Shown: positions 16,188 through 25,069 of the stretch, piece after piece
Layout: every line of letters begins with the position of its first letter
How positions within the stretch are numbered: position 1 is the first letter of the stretch
Assembly (NCBI RefSeq): GCF_965221945.1
Contig: NZ_OZ244925.1
Coordinates: 558,001-622,000 of the forward strand
Direction: 5' to 3'
From: Poriferisodalis sp965221945
GTDB taxonomy: Bacteria; Actinomycetota; Acidimicrobiia; Acidimicrobiales; Poriferisodalaceae
DNA: 64,000 bases
Made by a program: the position numbers and the translations under genes
Notes under the pieces: model-generated
What the model was told of the DNA's origin: nothing
The model's database searches: none
What the model saw: only the letters and a program-made list of their open reading frames with translations

Positions 16188-17183
16188 TCATGCGGATGGC
16201 TCAACAACCGACTCAGCGTTCAACTCAGCGAACAGTCGAGCGCAGGCTCTCACAGCCCGCCAGCCGCACGACAATGCGTACCGTTCGTAGTCGCTTCCGG
16301 GCGGTCCGAAGGTGGCCAAGTCGCGGCAGGCTGTTGCGTCCGTAGCGCCGCAGCGTTCCCACAGCTGGTCGAGGTACTCGTCGTGGCCCGGAGGTGGATC
16401 CTGCGGAGAACGGCCGGCGAGCGCGGGCGGCGAGCCGTCGTCGCCCACCAGCGAGGCACAGTCACGGGTGGTGCGGCCGCCGCACGTCCAACCGAAGCTG
16501 GCGTAGGCCGATCCGCCCGGCGCCGAGAGCACCAGCTGCGCGCAGGCGCGGCTGCTTGCGTCGCCGCACGCCTCCCACCAGCCGTCCAGTTCGGAAATGT
16601 TGCCTGGCGCCGGAGACTCGGGTCCGAATTCGATGCCCAACAGGCCAGCGTCAGCGCCCGTCTCGCCGAGCAGCACGCTGCAGTGCAGGTTCTCGCGCCC
16701 GCCGCAACTGAACGCGAACGCCTCGTAGTCGCTGCCGGCAGGTGATTCGAACAACAGTGCGTTGCAAGCGCTGGCGGCGCCCTCCCCGCACGCAATCCAC
16801 AATTCGTCGAGCGACGTATCGTCGCCGGGCGGTGTGTCGTCGGGGTCGAACAGCGCGGGGGCACGCACGAGAGCAGCGGGCAGTGCTGCGTCGCGCTGTT
16901 CGCTGGGAGAGAGCACCCGTGTGTCTTCCGGCGCGGTCGATCCCGGATCGCTGCTGTCCAGTGCGCAGATGTCTCTGGCGATGTCTGTAAGCGGCTCGTC
17001 GATGGGATCGAGCGGCAGAGACAGCTCAGTCACGCCGAGGGCCGCAGCCAGGCGGGCGCGTTCGCACGCATTGAGGTCGGTCCCGTCGCCAGCATCGCCG
17101 GCGGGATCCGATGCGTCCGAGGTACTGCAACCCAGCACCAGCAGCGTCGCTGCAGCGCAAGCCGCCAGCACCCGTCCAAGCAT
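16188..17183 (-). CDS. Lipoprotein with three Cys-rich repeats
   Basis: 331 residues. A lipobox LLVLGCS near residue 19 marks a lipid-anchored exported protein. After an Asp/Pro-rich spacer come three copies of a ~65-residue unit, each with the pattern LDxLWxxCG...ACxxL..SPxGSxYExF..(S/T)CGGR...C. The four Cys per unit would form disulfides outside the cell. The pattern resembles a repeat common in actinobacterial exported proteins of unknown function and is distantly like Sel1 repeats. It starts 2 bp after the ddl-like gene stop, so co-transcription is likely; a surface or wall-associated role is inferred only from that context and from export. Confidence 0.82.
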   Translation of the reverse strand: MLGRVLAACAAATLLVLGCSTSDASDPAGDAGDGTDLNACERARLAAALGVTELSLPLDPIDEPLTDIARDICALDSSDPGSTAPEDTRVLSPSEQRDAALPAALVRAPALFDPDDTPPGDDTSLDELWIACGEGAASACNALLFESPAGSDYEAFAFSCGGRENLHCSVLLGETGADAGLLGIEFGPESPAPGNISELDGWWEACGDASSRACAQLVLSAPGGSAYASFGWTCGGRTTRDCASLVGDDGSPPALAGRSPQDPPPGHDEYLDQLWERCGATDATACRDLATFGPPGSDYERYALSCGWRAVRACARLFAELNAESVVEPSA

Positions 17184-17185
17184 CG

Positions 17186-18310
17186 CTACGCCAGCTTTGC
17201 GGCGATGGTCCCCACGGAGCGGAGGGCCGTGCCGTCGGCCCCTTGCGTTAGGAAGTGACGGGTAGGCCCGTCGAGCGCCTCGGCGATCAGATCGTCGAGC
17301 AACTCGATGAGGCTGTCGCCCTCACCGGACCAGAAGTACCAGCTCAGCGAGCCGGGGATCGGGTTGATCTCATTCACCCACAGCCCGTCGGGATCGTCGC
17401 CGCCATCCCACAGGAAATCGATGCGCATCACCGATCGGGCCATGACGAGGCGGCTCACTTCGACTGCCGCCGCACGCAGCGTCGACTCGATGGTCGCCGG
17501 CAGCGTGGCGGGCAGCTCTCGTGGCGCTGTCGCCATCCCGCCGCCACCGGTCAGGTACTTCTCGGCGTAGGTGTAGATCGTGGTGTCTGAGCGCAGCGGC
17601 CGCTCCACGGCGCTCAGCCGCAGCTTTGGCCAGGTTCGGACCGAGATGTTGAGATCGATGATGTCGGTGAGGTAGCGCTGCACAACAGCGCCGTCGCGTA
17701 GCAGCGGGGACGACTGCGCGAGCGCTCGCGCCGTAGCGAGGTCGGCGACGATCTCGATCCCGATTGAGGATCCGCCGAAGCGGGGTTTGACAATGAGCGG
17801 GCCGTCCGCCAGCTCTGCGGGCGCGGCGGTGTCGGGCTGCTCCGATGTGAGCAGCCACAGCGGCAGCGTCCGCAGCCCCGCAGCTTCTGTGGCGCCGCTG
17901 AACGCCAGCTTGTCCATGCAGATGGCTGCGCTGCGCTGCCCCGGGCCGGTGTACGCCAATCCCGCCAGGTCGAACAGGGCCGGCAAGCCGCCGTCCTCGC
18001 CGGGGCCTCCGTGGCAGCAGTTGATCACCACATCGACCGGCACCGGCCGGCGCCGCCGGTCGGCTCGTACGAAACCGCCCCCGGGGCGGCCTGCCAGCTC
18101 AACCTCGGTTGCCGAACGCGGCAGCCCGTCAGCGAAGGCTGAGGCCTCGAGATCGGGCGGGACTTCGTGCCACGTGCCGATCGGCGACCAGTACAGCGCC
18201 ACCGGATCGCGTCCCGCTTCGGCGAGCGCGTGCACGGCCTGGAGTCCGGTGAGGATGGAGATGTCGTGTTCGGGCGACGGGCCGCCGAAGCAGACGCCTG
18301 GACGGGTCAT
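17186..18310 (-). CDS. ddl: D-alanine--D-alanine ligase-like ATP-grasp protein
   Basis: 374 residues. N-terminal FGGPSPEHDISILTG matches the Ddl substrate loop; then INCCHGGPGEDG (Ddl HGxxGEDG), YTGPGQRSAAICMDK, the ATP-grasp lysine strand LIVKPRFGGSSIGIE, and the metal-binding NEINPIPGSLSW near the C-terminus. The enzyme joins two D-Ala with ATP to give the dipeptide that MurF attaches; the murF gene lies directly upstream, 65 bp away. The C-terminal sequence departs from typical Ddl, so another dipeptide product is possible. ATG 18310 is preferred to a TTG five codons earlier. Confidence 0.85.
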   Translation of the reverse strand: MTRPGVCFGGPSPEHDISILTGLQAVHALAEAGRDPVALYWSPIGTWHEVPPDLEASAFADGLPRSATEVELAGRPGGGFVRADRRRRPVPVDVVINCCHGGPGEDGGLPALFDLAGLAYTGPGQRSAAICMDKLAFSGATEAAGLRTLPLWLLTSEQPDTAAPAELADGPLIVKPRFGGSSIGIEIVADLATARALAQSSPLLRDGAVVQRYLTDIIDLNISVRTWPKLRLSAVERPLRSDTTIYTYAEKYLTGGGGMATAPRELPATLPATIESTLRAAAVEVSRLVMARSVMRIDFLWDGGDDPDGLWVNEINPIPGSLSWYFWSGEGDSLIELLDDLIAEALDGPTRHFLTQGADGTALRSVGTIAAKLA

Positions 18311-18375
18311 GGGCGCGTCCGCCAAGTTCTCAACCGCTCGGCCATGTGGGCCATGTTCTCATGGGAGCGAACCGA

Positions 18376-20061
18376 TCAGGGGTAGTGGTCGGGGAGGTCG
18401 TTCTCGTAGAGGACGGCGTCTCCGGCGCGCAGGTGTGCGCGCACCCAGCGGACCGCTTCGTCGCGGTCGGCCATGCAACGGACCGTGGCGCGGTCCGCGG
18501 TGCGGTCGTGAACCAGGCTGCGCGGATTCCGACCCCGGGTCGCTCGCCGTGCTGTGGCGTTGTCCCAGCCGGCTGCGCCGCCCAGCAACGCAGTCCGGTT
18601 GGTGCGGCCCACGATGAGAACGTCGTCGGCAACCTGGGCGGCGTGCTCGCCGAGCAGGCGATTCTCGTGTGCTTGGCTGCGGCCGAGTTCGACCATGCCG
18701 GGGGTGACCATCACACGCCGGCCGGCTTCGGTGTTTGCCAGCATTCCCAGCGCGGCCCGCGCACCGGCGGGATTGGAGTTGTAGGTGTCGTCGATGACGA
18801 TGACGCCTCCGGGACTGCGTCCGCTGGTGCGACGGTGCTCCGGAATCGGCAGGTCGCAAAGGCGGCTGGCGATGTCGGCGTCCGAAACGCCCAGCACCGA
18901 CGCCGCAGCCACAGCGCACGCCACGTTCGCCGGCGCCGAGTCGCCGAGCGGTCCGACGGCGATCTCGCGTCCGAACACCGTGATGCGGCGCGCCACAACT
19001 GCCTCATTGAAGGTCACGTCGAACCCAACGCCGGCGGCATCGTCGGGGGCCGTCTGGGCTGGATCGGTTGCCGCTGAAGGCCCATCAGGCGGGGCGTCGA
19101 CTGGCAGAACCGTCACGTCCGCGCTGGGGTCCTGCGTCGAGCAGCGAATGACCCGCAGGCCTGAGGCGGCCAGCCGGTCGGCCTCTGTTCGCAGGCCGTA
19201 CGCGTCGATGTTGAGAATCGCTGTGCGGCTCGTAGCGAAGATCTCCGCTTTGGCCGCCACGATGCGATCGAGACTGCCGAAGCGCTCGAGGTGCACAGGA
19301 CCGATCGAGGCCAATAGCGACACCGAGGGCCGTACCCAGCGGGTCATGGCGGCAATCTCGCCGGGCCCGAACGTGCCCATCTCGGCGACGAATACCTCGG
19401 AGCCCGGCGTCAGGTGCTCGTTGACGCTGCGACACACACCCGCCGTGTTGTTGAAGCTGGCCGGCGTCGCCACCACCGACCGGGTTCCTTCGACCAGTTG
19501 GCGCAGGTAGCCCTTGATGGTGGTCTTGCCGTACGAACCGGTCACCGCCACCCGCACCGGGTCGATGTGGTCCAGCCGCTGCTGGGCGCGGTGCACCCAG
19601 CGACGGGACAGGAGGGCCTCGAGCGGCGCCAGGACCGCAAGCGAGATGTCCACCCACAGCGGCATGCCGAACAGCAGCACCGCCACGACCGGCGCCGCCA
19701 GACCCACCAGCAGGCCCACGCCGACCAGCACGAGCCACAGCAGCGCCAGCGTCGTCGCCACGGTGGCCAACCGCCGGGTCCACGCCAGTGGGCTGGAGCG
19801 CCCGCGGATCTCGAGACCCTGGGGTCCGACGGCCACGGCGACCGCGGTGATCGCCGGCGCCCACCAGAAGGCACCGCTCAGCACTACTCCGACGGCCGCA
19901 GCAAGCGCCAGCACACGGTTGTTCCGGTCGAGCAGCCACCAGCGCCGGGCAAAGCGCGATGTTCGCCCTACGCCGTAGTGCTCACGCTGGGCGACACGCA
20001 GCCAGCGGGAAGCCGCAATCACACCGGCCATCACCGAGGTCCACAGCACGACCTGGTTCAC
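18376..20061 (-). CDS. murF: MurF-type Mur ligase with N-terminal membrane segments
   Basis: 561 residues from GTG 20061, which overlaps the stop of the upstream hydrolase gene as GTGA. The first ~135 residues hold three or four hydrophobic helices, an addition seen in some actinobacterial MurF proteins and absent from the usual ~450-residue enzyme. The Mur ligase core follows: P-loop VAVTGSYGKTTIKGYL, ATPASFNNTAGV, EMGTFGPGEIA, and in the C-terminal domain VIVIDDTYNSNPAGARAAL. The family adds D-Ala-D-Ala to UDP-MurNAc-tripeptide. The adjacent ddl-like gene fits this. The membrane anchor would place the step at the inner face of the membrane. Confidence 0.88.
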   Translation of the reverse strand: MNQVVLWTSVMAGVIAASRWLRVAQREHYGVGRTSRFARRWWLLDRNNRVLALAAAVGVVLSGAFWWAPAITAVAVAVGPQGLEIRGRSSPLAWTRRLATVATTLALLWLVLVGVGLLVGLAAPVVAVLLFGMPLWVDISLAVLAPLEALLSRRWVHRAQQRLDHIDPVRVAVTGSYGKTTIKGYLRQLVEGTRSVVATPASFNNTAGVCRSVNEHLTPGSEVFVAEMGTFGPGEIAAMTRWVRPSVSLLASIGPVHLERFGSLDRIVAAKAEIFATSRTAILNIDAYGLRTEADRLAASGLRVIRCSTQDPSADVTVLPVDAPPDGPSAATDPAQTAPDDAAGVGFDVTFNEAVVARRITVFGREIAVGPLGDSAPANVACAVAAASVLGVSDADIASRLCDLPIPEHRRTSGRSPGGVIVIDDTYNSNPAGARAALGMLANTEAGRRVMVTPGMVELGRSQAHENRLLGEHAAQVADDVLIVGRTNRTALLGGAAGWDNATARRATRGRNPRSLVHDRTADRATVRCMADRDEAVRWVRAHLRAGDAVLYENDLPDHYP

Positions 20062-20738
20062 GGGAGGTGCCCGAGTTGCCGGCGCACGGCCGCTGCCAGC
20101 GCAGCTGGCGCCTCGGTGGGCACAAGGTGACCTACGCCGTCCAGGACGGTCAGGCGGGCGTCGGCGAGCATTCCGGCGGCCCGCTGCGCGATCTCGACTG
20201 GGACGGGTTCGTCTTGGCGACCCCATACGAGCTCGACGGACTGTGCGATGCGGCTGAGCCGGCTTTCGTATGTCTCGTTGACGACGGTGACGAGCACATC
20301 ACGCATGATGCCGCTCGCGGCCCGGTAGTCGGCGCTGCCGTATCGCTGGCGCATGCGCTCCATCGTGCCGTCGGCGAGCAGCCCGCGGCGATGCAATCTG
20401 CGAGCGAGGCGGAATCGCAGTGCAGGTCGTGGTGCGGGGTGATCGGTACGTCGCAGCAGCGGTACCCCGCACAGCACCAACGAGGCGACGGCATCGGGCC
20501 GGCGTGCAGCCAGCTCCAACGCCACCCGGCCGCCGAAACTGTGCCCAAGCACGACCACCTTCGATGCGCATTCGTCGAGCACAGGCTCGACGGCGTCGGC
20601 ATAGGCAGCTGCGCCTCCGGCTGCCGATGGTACGGGGCTGGCCCCGAAGCCGGGCAGGTCGAGCGCGATTGCATCGCTGCCGGTGAGGCATTCGAGCAGA
20701 TCTCGATGGGTGCGGCCCCAGCCGTGCAGCGCGAGCAC
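20058..20738 (-). CDS. Alpha/beta hydrolase
   Basis: 226 residues from the first canonical start GTG 20738. Motifs: LALHGWGRTHRD (oxyanion HG), LDLPGFGAS, the nucleophile elbow VVLGHSFGGR with Ser, an Asp in VWGRQDEPVPVE, and the His in VLDGVGHLVPTEAP. Substrate unknown. The reading frame continues upstream without stop for another 23 codons (PLVSFGGGALFGSRVGDRPS), sequence that looks like the real N-terminus of this family, and reaches a CTG at 20807 overlapping the leuA stop as CTGA. The true start may be that CTG. At the other end it is coupled by GTGA to murF, so all these genes are probably one transcript. Confidence 0.82.
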   Translation of the reverse strand: MLALHGWGRTHRDLLECLTGSDAIALDLPGFGASPVPSAAGGAAAYADAVEPVLDECASKVVVLGHSFGGRVALELAARRPDAVASLVLCGVPLLRRTDHPAPRPALRFRLARRLHRRGLLADGTMERMRQRYGSADYRAASGIMRDVLVTVVNETYESRLSRIAQSVELVWGRQDEPVPVEIAQRAAGMLADARLTVLDGVGHLVPTEAPAALAAAVRRQLGHLP

Positions 20739-20803
20739 GGCAGAAGGCCGGTCACCGACGCGACTGCCGAAGAGGGCGCCGCCGCCGAAGCTGACCAGCG
20801 GGC

Positions 20804-22531
20804 TCAGCGGGCGAGAACCCCAGAATCGGGCCCAGCGTGCGACCGGTTGATCGCCGACAGCAGGGCGCGGAAGCTGGCCGTCACGATGTTCGGATGCAGC
20901 CCGACACCCCAGTACACAGCACGCGACGAGGTCTCGATCTCGACGTAGGCCGCAGCCGTGGCGTCAGCACCGGCCCCGACAGCGTGCTCGTGGTAGTCGA
21001 CGAGGCTGACGTCGACACCCAGTGCATCTGTCAGGGCGCTCTTGAACGCTGACAGGGGGCCGTTGCCGCGCCCCTTCGCGCGTACTTCTCCGTCAGGTCC
21101 CTTGATGGTGGCCTCTACCTCGGATTCGTCCGAGGATTCCGAGTCGAAGTAGCTGCGGTGGCCGACGTAGGTGTACGGCGACTCGGCGTGCAGGTAGGCC
21201 TCGTCGAAGGTCTTCTTGATGGCCTCCGGCCGGATCTCGCCGCCCTCATCGGTGATCGCCTGGATCACGCCGCTGAACTCGATCTGGAGTCGGCGCGGCA
21301 AGTCCAGTCCGAAGCTGTTCTTCATCACGTAGGCCACGCCGCCCTTGCCCGACTGGCTGTTCACGCGGATGACGTCCTGGTAGGTGCGTCCGACATGCGC
21401 TGGGTCGATGGGCAGGTACGGCACTTCCCAGTAGTCGTAGTCGTCGGGGAGCGCTTCGAAGCCCTTCTTGATGGCGTCCTGGTGGCTGCCGCTGAATGCG
21501 GTGTAGACGAGATCGCCGCCGTAGGGATGGCGAGGATGCACCGGCAGCTGGTTGCAGTACTCCGCTATCCGGCGCAGGTGGTCGATGTGGCTGATGTCCA
21601 ACTCGGGATCGACGCCCTGGCTGAACAGGTTCATCGCGAGCGTGATGATGTCGACGTTACCGGTGCGCTCGCCGTTGCCGAACAGCGTGCCCTCGATCCG
21701 GTCGGCACCCGCCATGACGCCGAACTCCGCTGCCGCCACACCGCAGCCTCGGTCGTTGTGAGGATGCAGCGACAGAACGACGGCCTCGCGACTGTCCACA
21801 TTGCGATGGAAGTACTCGATGAGGTCGCCGTAGGTGTTCGGCGTCGCCATCTCGACGGTCGCAGGCAGATTCAGGATGATCGGGTCATCGACGGTGGCGC
21901 CCCATTCGGCGCTCACCGCATTGCACACCTCGAGCGCGTAGTCGATCTCGGTGCCGGTGAATGACTCTGGTGAGTACTCGAAGCGGATCGCCCCGCCTTC
22001 GTGTTGCTGCGCCAGTTCCTTGCACAATCGTGTGCCGGTGACAGCGATGTCGCGGATGCCGTCGGTGTCCAGCCGGTAGACAACCCGGCGCTGCAGCTCC
22101 GATGTCGGGTTGTACAGGTGGACGATGGCCTTGTTCGCCCCCGCGATCGCCTCATAGGTCCGCTCGATCAGCTCGGGTCGGCTCTGGGTGAGCACCTGGA
22201 TCCAGACGTCGTCGGGCACCAGGTCCTCTTCGACCAGCATGCGGCAGAATTCGAAGTCCGGCCCCGAGGCCGAGGGGAAACCAACTTCGATTTCCTTGAA
22301 CCCCATCTCGACCAGTACCTCGAACATTTGGCGCTTGCGTGGGACGTCCATCGGGTCGATGAGGGCCTGGTTGCCGTCGCGCAGGTCCACCGAGCACCAC
22401 AGCGGCGCCTCGGCGATGAGCTTGTCCGGCCACGTGCGACCCGGGACGTGCGCGGCGTAGGCGTAGGTGCCGTACTTCTGGTACGGCATCGGGCTCGGCT
22501 GCTGGGCGCTGATGCGCTTGACGTCTGCCAT
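20804..22531 (-). CDS. leuA: 2-isopropylmalate synthase
   Basis: 575 residues, the long LeuA type common in actinobacteria. It condenses acetyl-CoA with 2-oxoisovalerate, the first step of leucine synthesis. Visible signatures: CSVDLRDGNQALIDPMD near residue 45, the catalytic region VSLHPHNDRGCGVAAAE with metal-binding His-x-His-like residues, GNGERTGNVDIITLAMNL, and a C-terminal regulatory domain (SYFDSESSDESEVEATIKGPDG) that binds leucine in relatives. ATG 22531 has AGGAG 7 bp upstream. The upstream leader carries a leucine attenuator. It heads a tight minus-strand gene run that continues into murF and ddl. Confidence 0.96.
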   Translation of the reverse strand: MADVKRISAQQPSPMPYQKYGTYAYAAHVPGRTWPDKLIAEAPLWCSVDLRDGNQALIDPMDVPRKRQMFEVLVEMGFKEIEVGFPSASGPDFEFCRMLVEEDLVPDDVWIQVLTQSRPELIERTYEAIAGANKAIVHLYNPTSELQRRVVYRLDTDGIRDIAVTGTRLCKELAQQHEGGAIRFEYSPESFTGTEIDYALEVCNAVSAEWGATVDDPIILNLPATVEMATPNTYGDLIEYFHRNVDSREAVVLSLHPHNDRGCGVAAAEFGVMAGADRIEGTLFGNGERTGNVDIITLAMNLFSQGVDPELDISHIDHLRRIAEYCNQLPVHPRHPYGGDLVYTAFSGSHQDAIKKGFEALPDDYDYWEVPYLPIDPAHVGRTYQDVIRVNSQSGKGGVAYVMKNSFGLDLPRRLQIEFSGVIQAITDEGGEIRPEAIKKTFDEAYLHAESPYTYVGHRSYFDSESSDESEVEATIKGPDGEVRAKGRGNGPLSAFKSALTDALGVDVSLVDYHEHAVGAGADATAAAYVEIETSSRAVYWGVGLHPNIVTASFRALLSAINRSHAGPDSGVLAR

Positions 22532-22606
22532 CGGAATCTCCTGAGTCGGCGGGGGGTGGGTGGAAGCGGGTCAGTGGAAGTTGGTGCGGATCGGGTTTGG
22601 GCCACG

Positions 22607-22665
22607 AAAAAACCCCCTGGCCCGGAGGCACAGGAGGTTGGGCGAGGACCTGTGCGGTCCCCGCC
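22607..22665 (-). promoter_or_regulatory. Leucine transcription attenuator of leuA
   Basis: On the minus strand, right behind the leader peptide stop, a hairpin forms from 22656-22665 and 22641-22650 (10 bp, one mismatch). It is followed by a terminator stem (22631-22637 with 22613-22619) and a run of six T (22612-22607). GCACAGG from the first hairpin (22655-22649) is exactly complementary to CCTGTGC (22634-22628) in the terminator, giving a 7-bp antiterminator. Leucine shortage would stall ribosomes on the Leu codons and favour the antiterminator. Confidence 0.85.
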
Positions 22666-22736
22666 TAGGTAAGAAGGAGCAGCCCGGTTGCGGAATGCAG
22701 CGTTGTGTGAGTCGAAACGCGAATCACGGAAAGCAT
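22665..22736 (-). CDS. leuL: Leucine operon leader peptide
   Basis: A 23-residue open frame, ATG 22736 to TAG 22665, ending GLLLLT with four consecutive Leu codons (CTG CTC CTT CTT), five Leu-rich positions from the stop. Too short to have another obvious role; its place 130 bp ahead of leuA and directly before a terminator/antiterminator pair identifies it as an attenuator leader. A weak AGG lies about 12 bp upstream of the ATG. Confidence 0.85.
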   Translation of the reverse strand: MLSVIRVSTHTTLHSATGLLLLT

Positions 22737-22795
22737 TCTACCAACCTGCACTAGATAGATGCGCCTGCAACTGCGGTCGCCCTGCACCTGACGCG

Positions 22796-24898
22796 CTAGC
22801 TGCGACGATCGGCATGGCGCGCCAGCATCAATTCGTGCAAGTCGGTGCCCGAGTACTGGGTCCACTCGCCGTCACTGCCGAGCTCCCAGTGAGCGATGCC
22901 GTCGTCGAGGTACATGTCGGTGAGCTCGGTAAGCTCAGCGGCCAGCGCGGGGGAATCCACCGGCGCCAGCGCTTCCACGCGGTAGCGCAAGTTCCGAGGC
23001 ATGGCGTCGGCTGATCCCAGCAGGATCGTGTGACCGCGGGCGGAATTGCCGAACCGATACACGCGGCTGTGCTCCAGGAAGCGGCCGACGATGCTGCGCA
23101 CGGAAATGTTCTCGCTCATGCCGGCCACGCCGGGAACCAGGCAGCAGATGCCTCGCACGACGAGGTCGATGCGACAGCCCTGCTGTGACGCTCCGTAGAG
23201 CGCGTCGATCACCTCGTTGTCCACGATGGCGTTCATCTTCATGACGATGTGGCCATCGGGCTCCGCGGCCTCGGCCGCAATGTGCTTCACGAGCGACTGG
23301 CCGAGGCTGTGCGGCGCCACGGCAAGCTTGTGGTAGTCGGTCTTGCGGCTGTAGCCGGTGAGCGAGTTGAACAGTCCTGCGACATCGGCGGCAAAGTCGG
23401 CATCGGAGGTCAGCAGCCCGAGGTCCTCGTAGATGAGGGCTGTGTCGGCGTTGAAGTTGCCGGTGCCGATGAAGCAGTAGTGAGCGATGCCTCGGGGCTC
23501 GCGCCGCACCACCATCGCCAGCTTGCAGTGGGTCTTCAGTCCGACGACCCCGTAGGCGACATGGACGCCCGCGCGTTCCAGAATCCGTGCCCACTCGATG
23601 TTCGCGTGCTCGTCGAAGCGTGCTTTGAGCTCGACGACGACCACGACCTGCTTGCCGCGTTCTGCAGCCCGGATGAGCGAGTCGACCAGCCGGGTCCGCT
23701 CCGAGGTCCGGTACATGGTCATCTTCATGGCGAGCACATCGGGATCGACGGCCGCCTGGCGGATGAAGGCGTCGAGGCTGGAGTTGAACGACTCGTACGG
23801 CAGATGCACCAGGACGTCCTGGCGCTTGAGGACGTCGAAGAAGTCGACTCCGACCTCCGGTTCGGGCGCCGCCCCACGCCGGCCCCCAGTGCCCGCTCTC
23901 AGCAGTGGCGGTGCCTCGCTCGGTGCGCGCAGCGGCAGCGGGGTGCGCGGGCTGTGCGAGGGCGTCTTCAGATCGTCGCGCTCGATCCCGTACAACTCGA
24001 ACAGGTCCGACAGGCCGAGCAGCCCCTTCGAGGTGTAGACGTCGTCGTAGGTCAGCTTGAGCTCGCGGGTCAGCATGTCCAGTGCAGCCCCGCTCAGGTC
24101 AGGCGCAGCTTCAAGCCGCACCGCTCCGCCGAAACGCCGCTGGCGCAGCTCGAGTTCCATGTGCTTGAGCAGATCATCGGTTTCGGTGTCGTCGATGTCG
24201 AGATCGGCGTCGCGGGTGACCCGGAACGTGCTGTGGCTGATCACCTTCACACCGGGGAACAAGTCGCCCAGATGCCCGGCGATGACTGACTCCAGCGTGA
24301 TGAAGCGGTGCCCGTCTGGCAGGGCCAGAAAGCGCGGCAGGATCGGCGGCACCTTCACCCGGGCGAACGACGGGCTGCTGCGGGAGTGCTCCACGAACAC
24401 GGCGAGGTTCAACGACAGGTCTGAGATGTAAGGAAATGGATGCGCAGGGTCGACGGCGAGAGGCGTCAGGACCGGAAAGACCTGCTCGCCGAAGAGCTGC
24501 GCGACCCATGCGCGGTTGGTGTCGTCGAGGTCGTCCGGCTCGACAAACTCGATCCCTTCGGCTGCGAGCGCCGGCCGCAGCTCGTCCTCGAAGAGGGCCG
24601 AGGCATCACGGAGTTGCTCGGCGGCAGCGGCGCGAATGCCCTTGATCTGGGCTCGTGGAGTCAGCCCGTCCGGGCCTGCCCGCCGCACTCCGGCGTCGAT
24701 CGAGTCGAGCACCGTCGGAACCCGCACCTGAAAGAACTCATCGAGGTTTGACGCATGGATAGCCGCGAACTTGATGCGCTCGAGCAGCGGCAGATCGCTG
24801 TCGCAAGCAAGTGCCAAGACGCGGTAGTTGAAGTCCAGCCAGGAGAGCTCTCGGTTGAGGTAGCGCTTGCAGGATCGGGTCCCGTTGGCGGCGGACAT
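22796..24898 (-). CDS. ppk: Polyphosphate kinase 1
   Basis: 700 residues. Makes polyphosphate from ATP, membrane-associated. The N-domain opens with YLNRELSWLDFNYRVL and IKFAAIHASNLDEFFQVRV; the catalytic domains carry FLALPDGHRFITLE, VLVHLPYESFNSSLDAFI, DVLAMKMTMYRTS, THCKLAMVVRRE and HYCFIGTGNFN with the phosphorylated His in the family-typical positions, then SLTGYSRKTDYHKLAVAP. An insert of about 30 residues near position 325, rich in Pro, Arg and Gly, is not seen in standard PPK1. It lies on the same strand upstream of leuA but with its own end before the leu leader. Confidence 0.95.
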   Translation of the reverse strand: MSAANGTRSCKRYLNRELSWLDFNYRVLALACDSDLPLLERIKFAAIHASNLDEFFQVRVPTVLDSIDAGVRRAGPDGLTPRAQIKGIRAAAAEQLRDASALFEDELRPALAAEGIEFVEPDDLDDTNRAWVAQLFGEQVFPVLTPLAVDPAHPFPYISDLSLNLAVFVEHSRSSPSFARVKVPPILPRFLALPDGHRFITLESVIAGHLGDLFPGVKVISHSTFRVTRDADLDIDDTETDDLLKHMELELRQRRFGGAVRLEAAPDLSGAALDMLTRELKLTYDDVYTSKGLLGLSDLFELYGIERDDLKTPSHSPRTPLPLRAPSEAPPLLRAGTGGRRGAAPEPEVGVDFFDVLKRQDVLVHLPYESFNSSLDAFIRQAAVDPDVLAMKMTMYRTSERTRLVDSLIRAAERGKQVVVVVELKARFDEHANIEWARILERAGVHVAYGVVGLKTHCKLAMVVRREPRGIAHYCFIGTGNFNADTALIYEDLGLLTSDADFAADVAGLFNSLTGYSRKTDYHKLAVAPHSLGQSLVKHIAAEAAEPDGHIVMKMNAIVDNEVIDALYGASQQGCRIDLVVRGICCLVPGVAGMSENISVRSIVGRFLEHSRVYRFGNSARGHTILLGSADAMPRNLRYRVEALAPVDSPALAAELTELTDMYLDDGIAHWELGSDGEWTQYSGTDLHELMLARHADRRS

Positions 24899-25069
24899 GA
24901 CAACTCACGCCCCCAGTGTGTCCGGAGCAGGGCGCGGCGGGGGCGGTACGCCCTGCGTCCGTGAGAGTACGCAAGCATCGGCGCTTGCGCCAGTGGGTTC
25001 TTCGGTTGTGGAAAACGTGTGGGCAGTGAGTGGAGCGGCCCTGTGGACAACGGCTGGTTCGGTTGCTGA

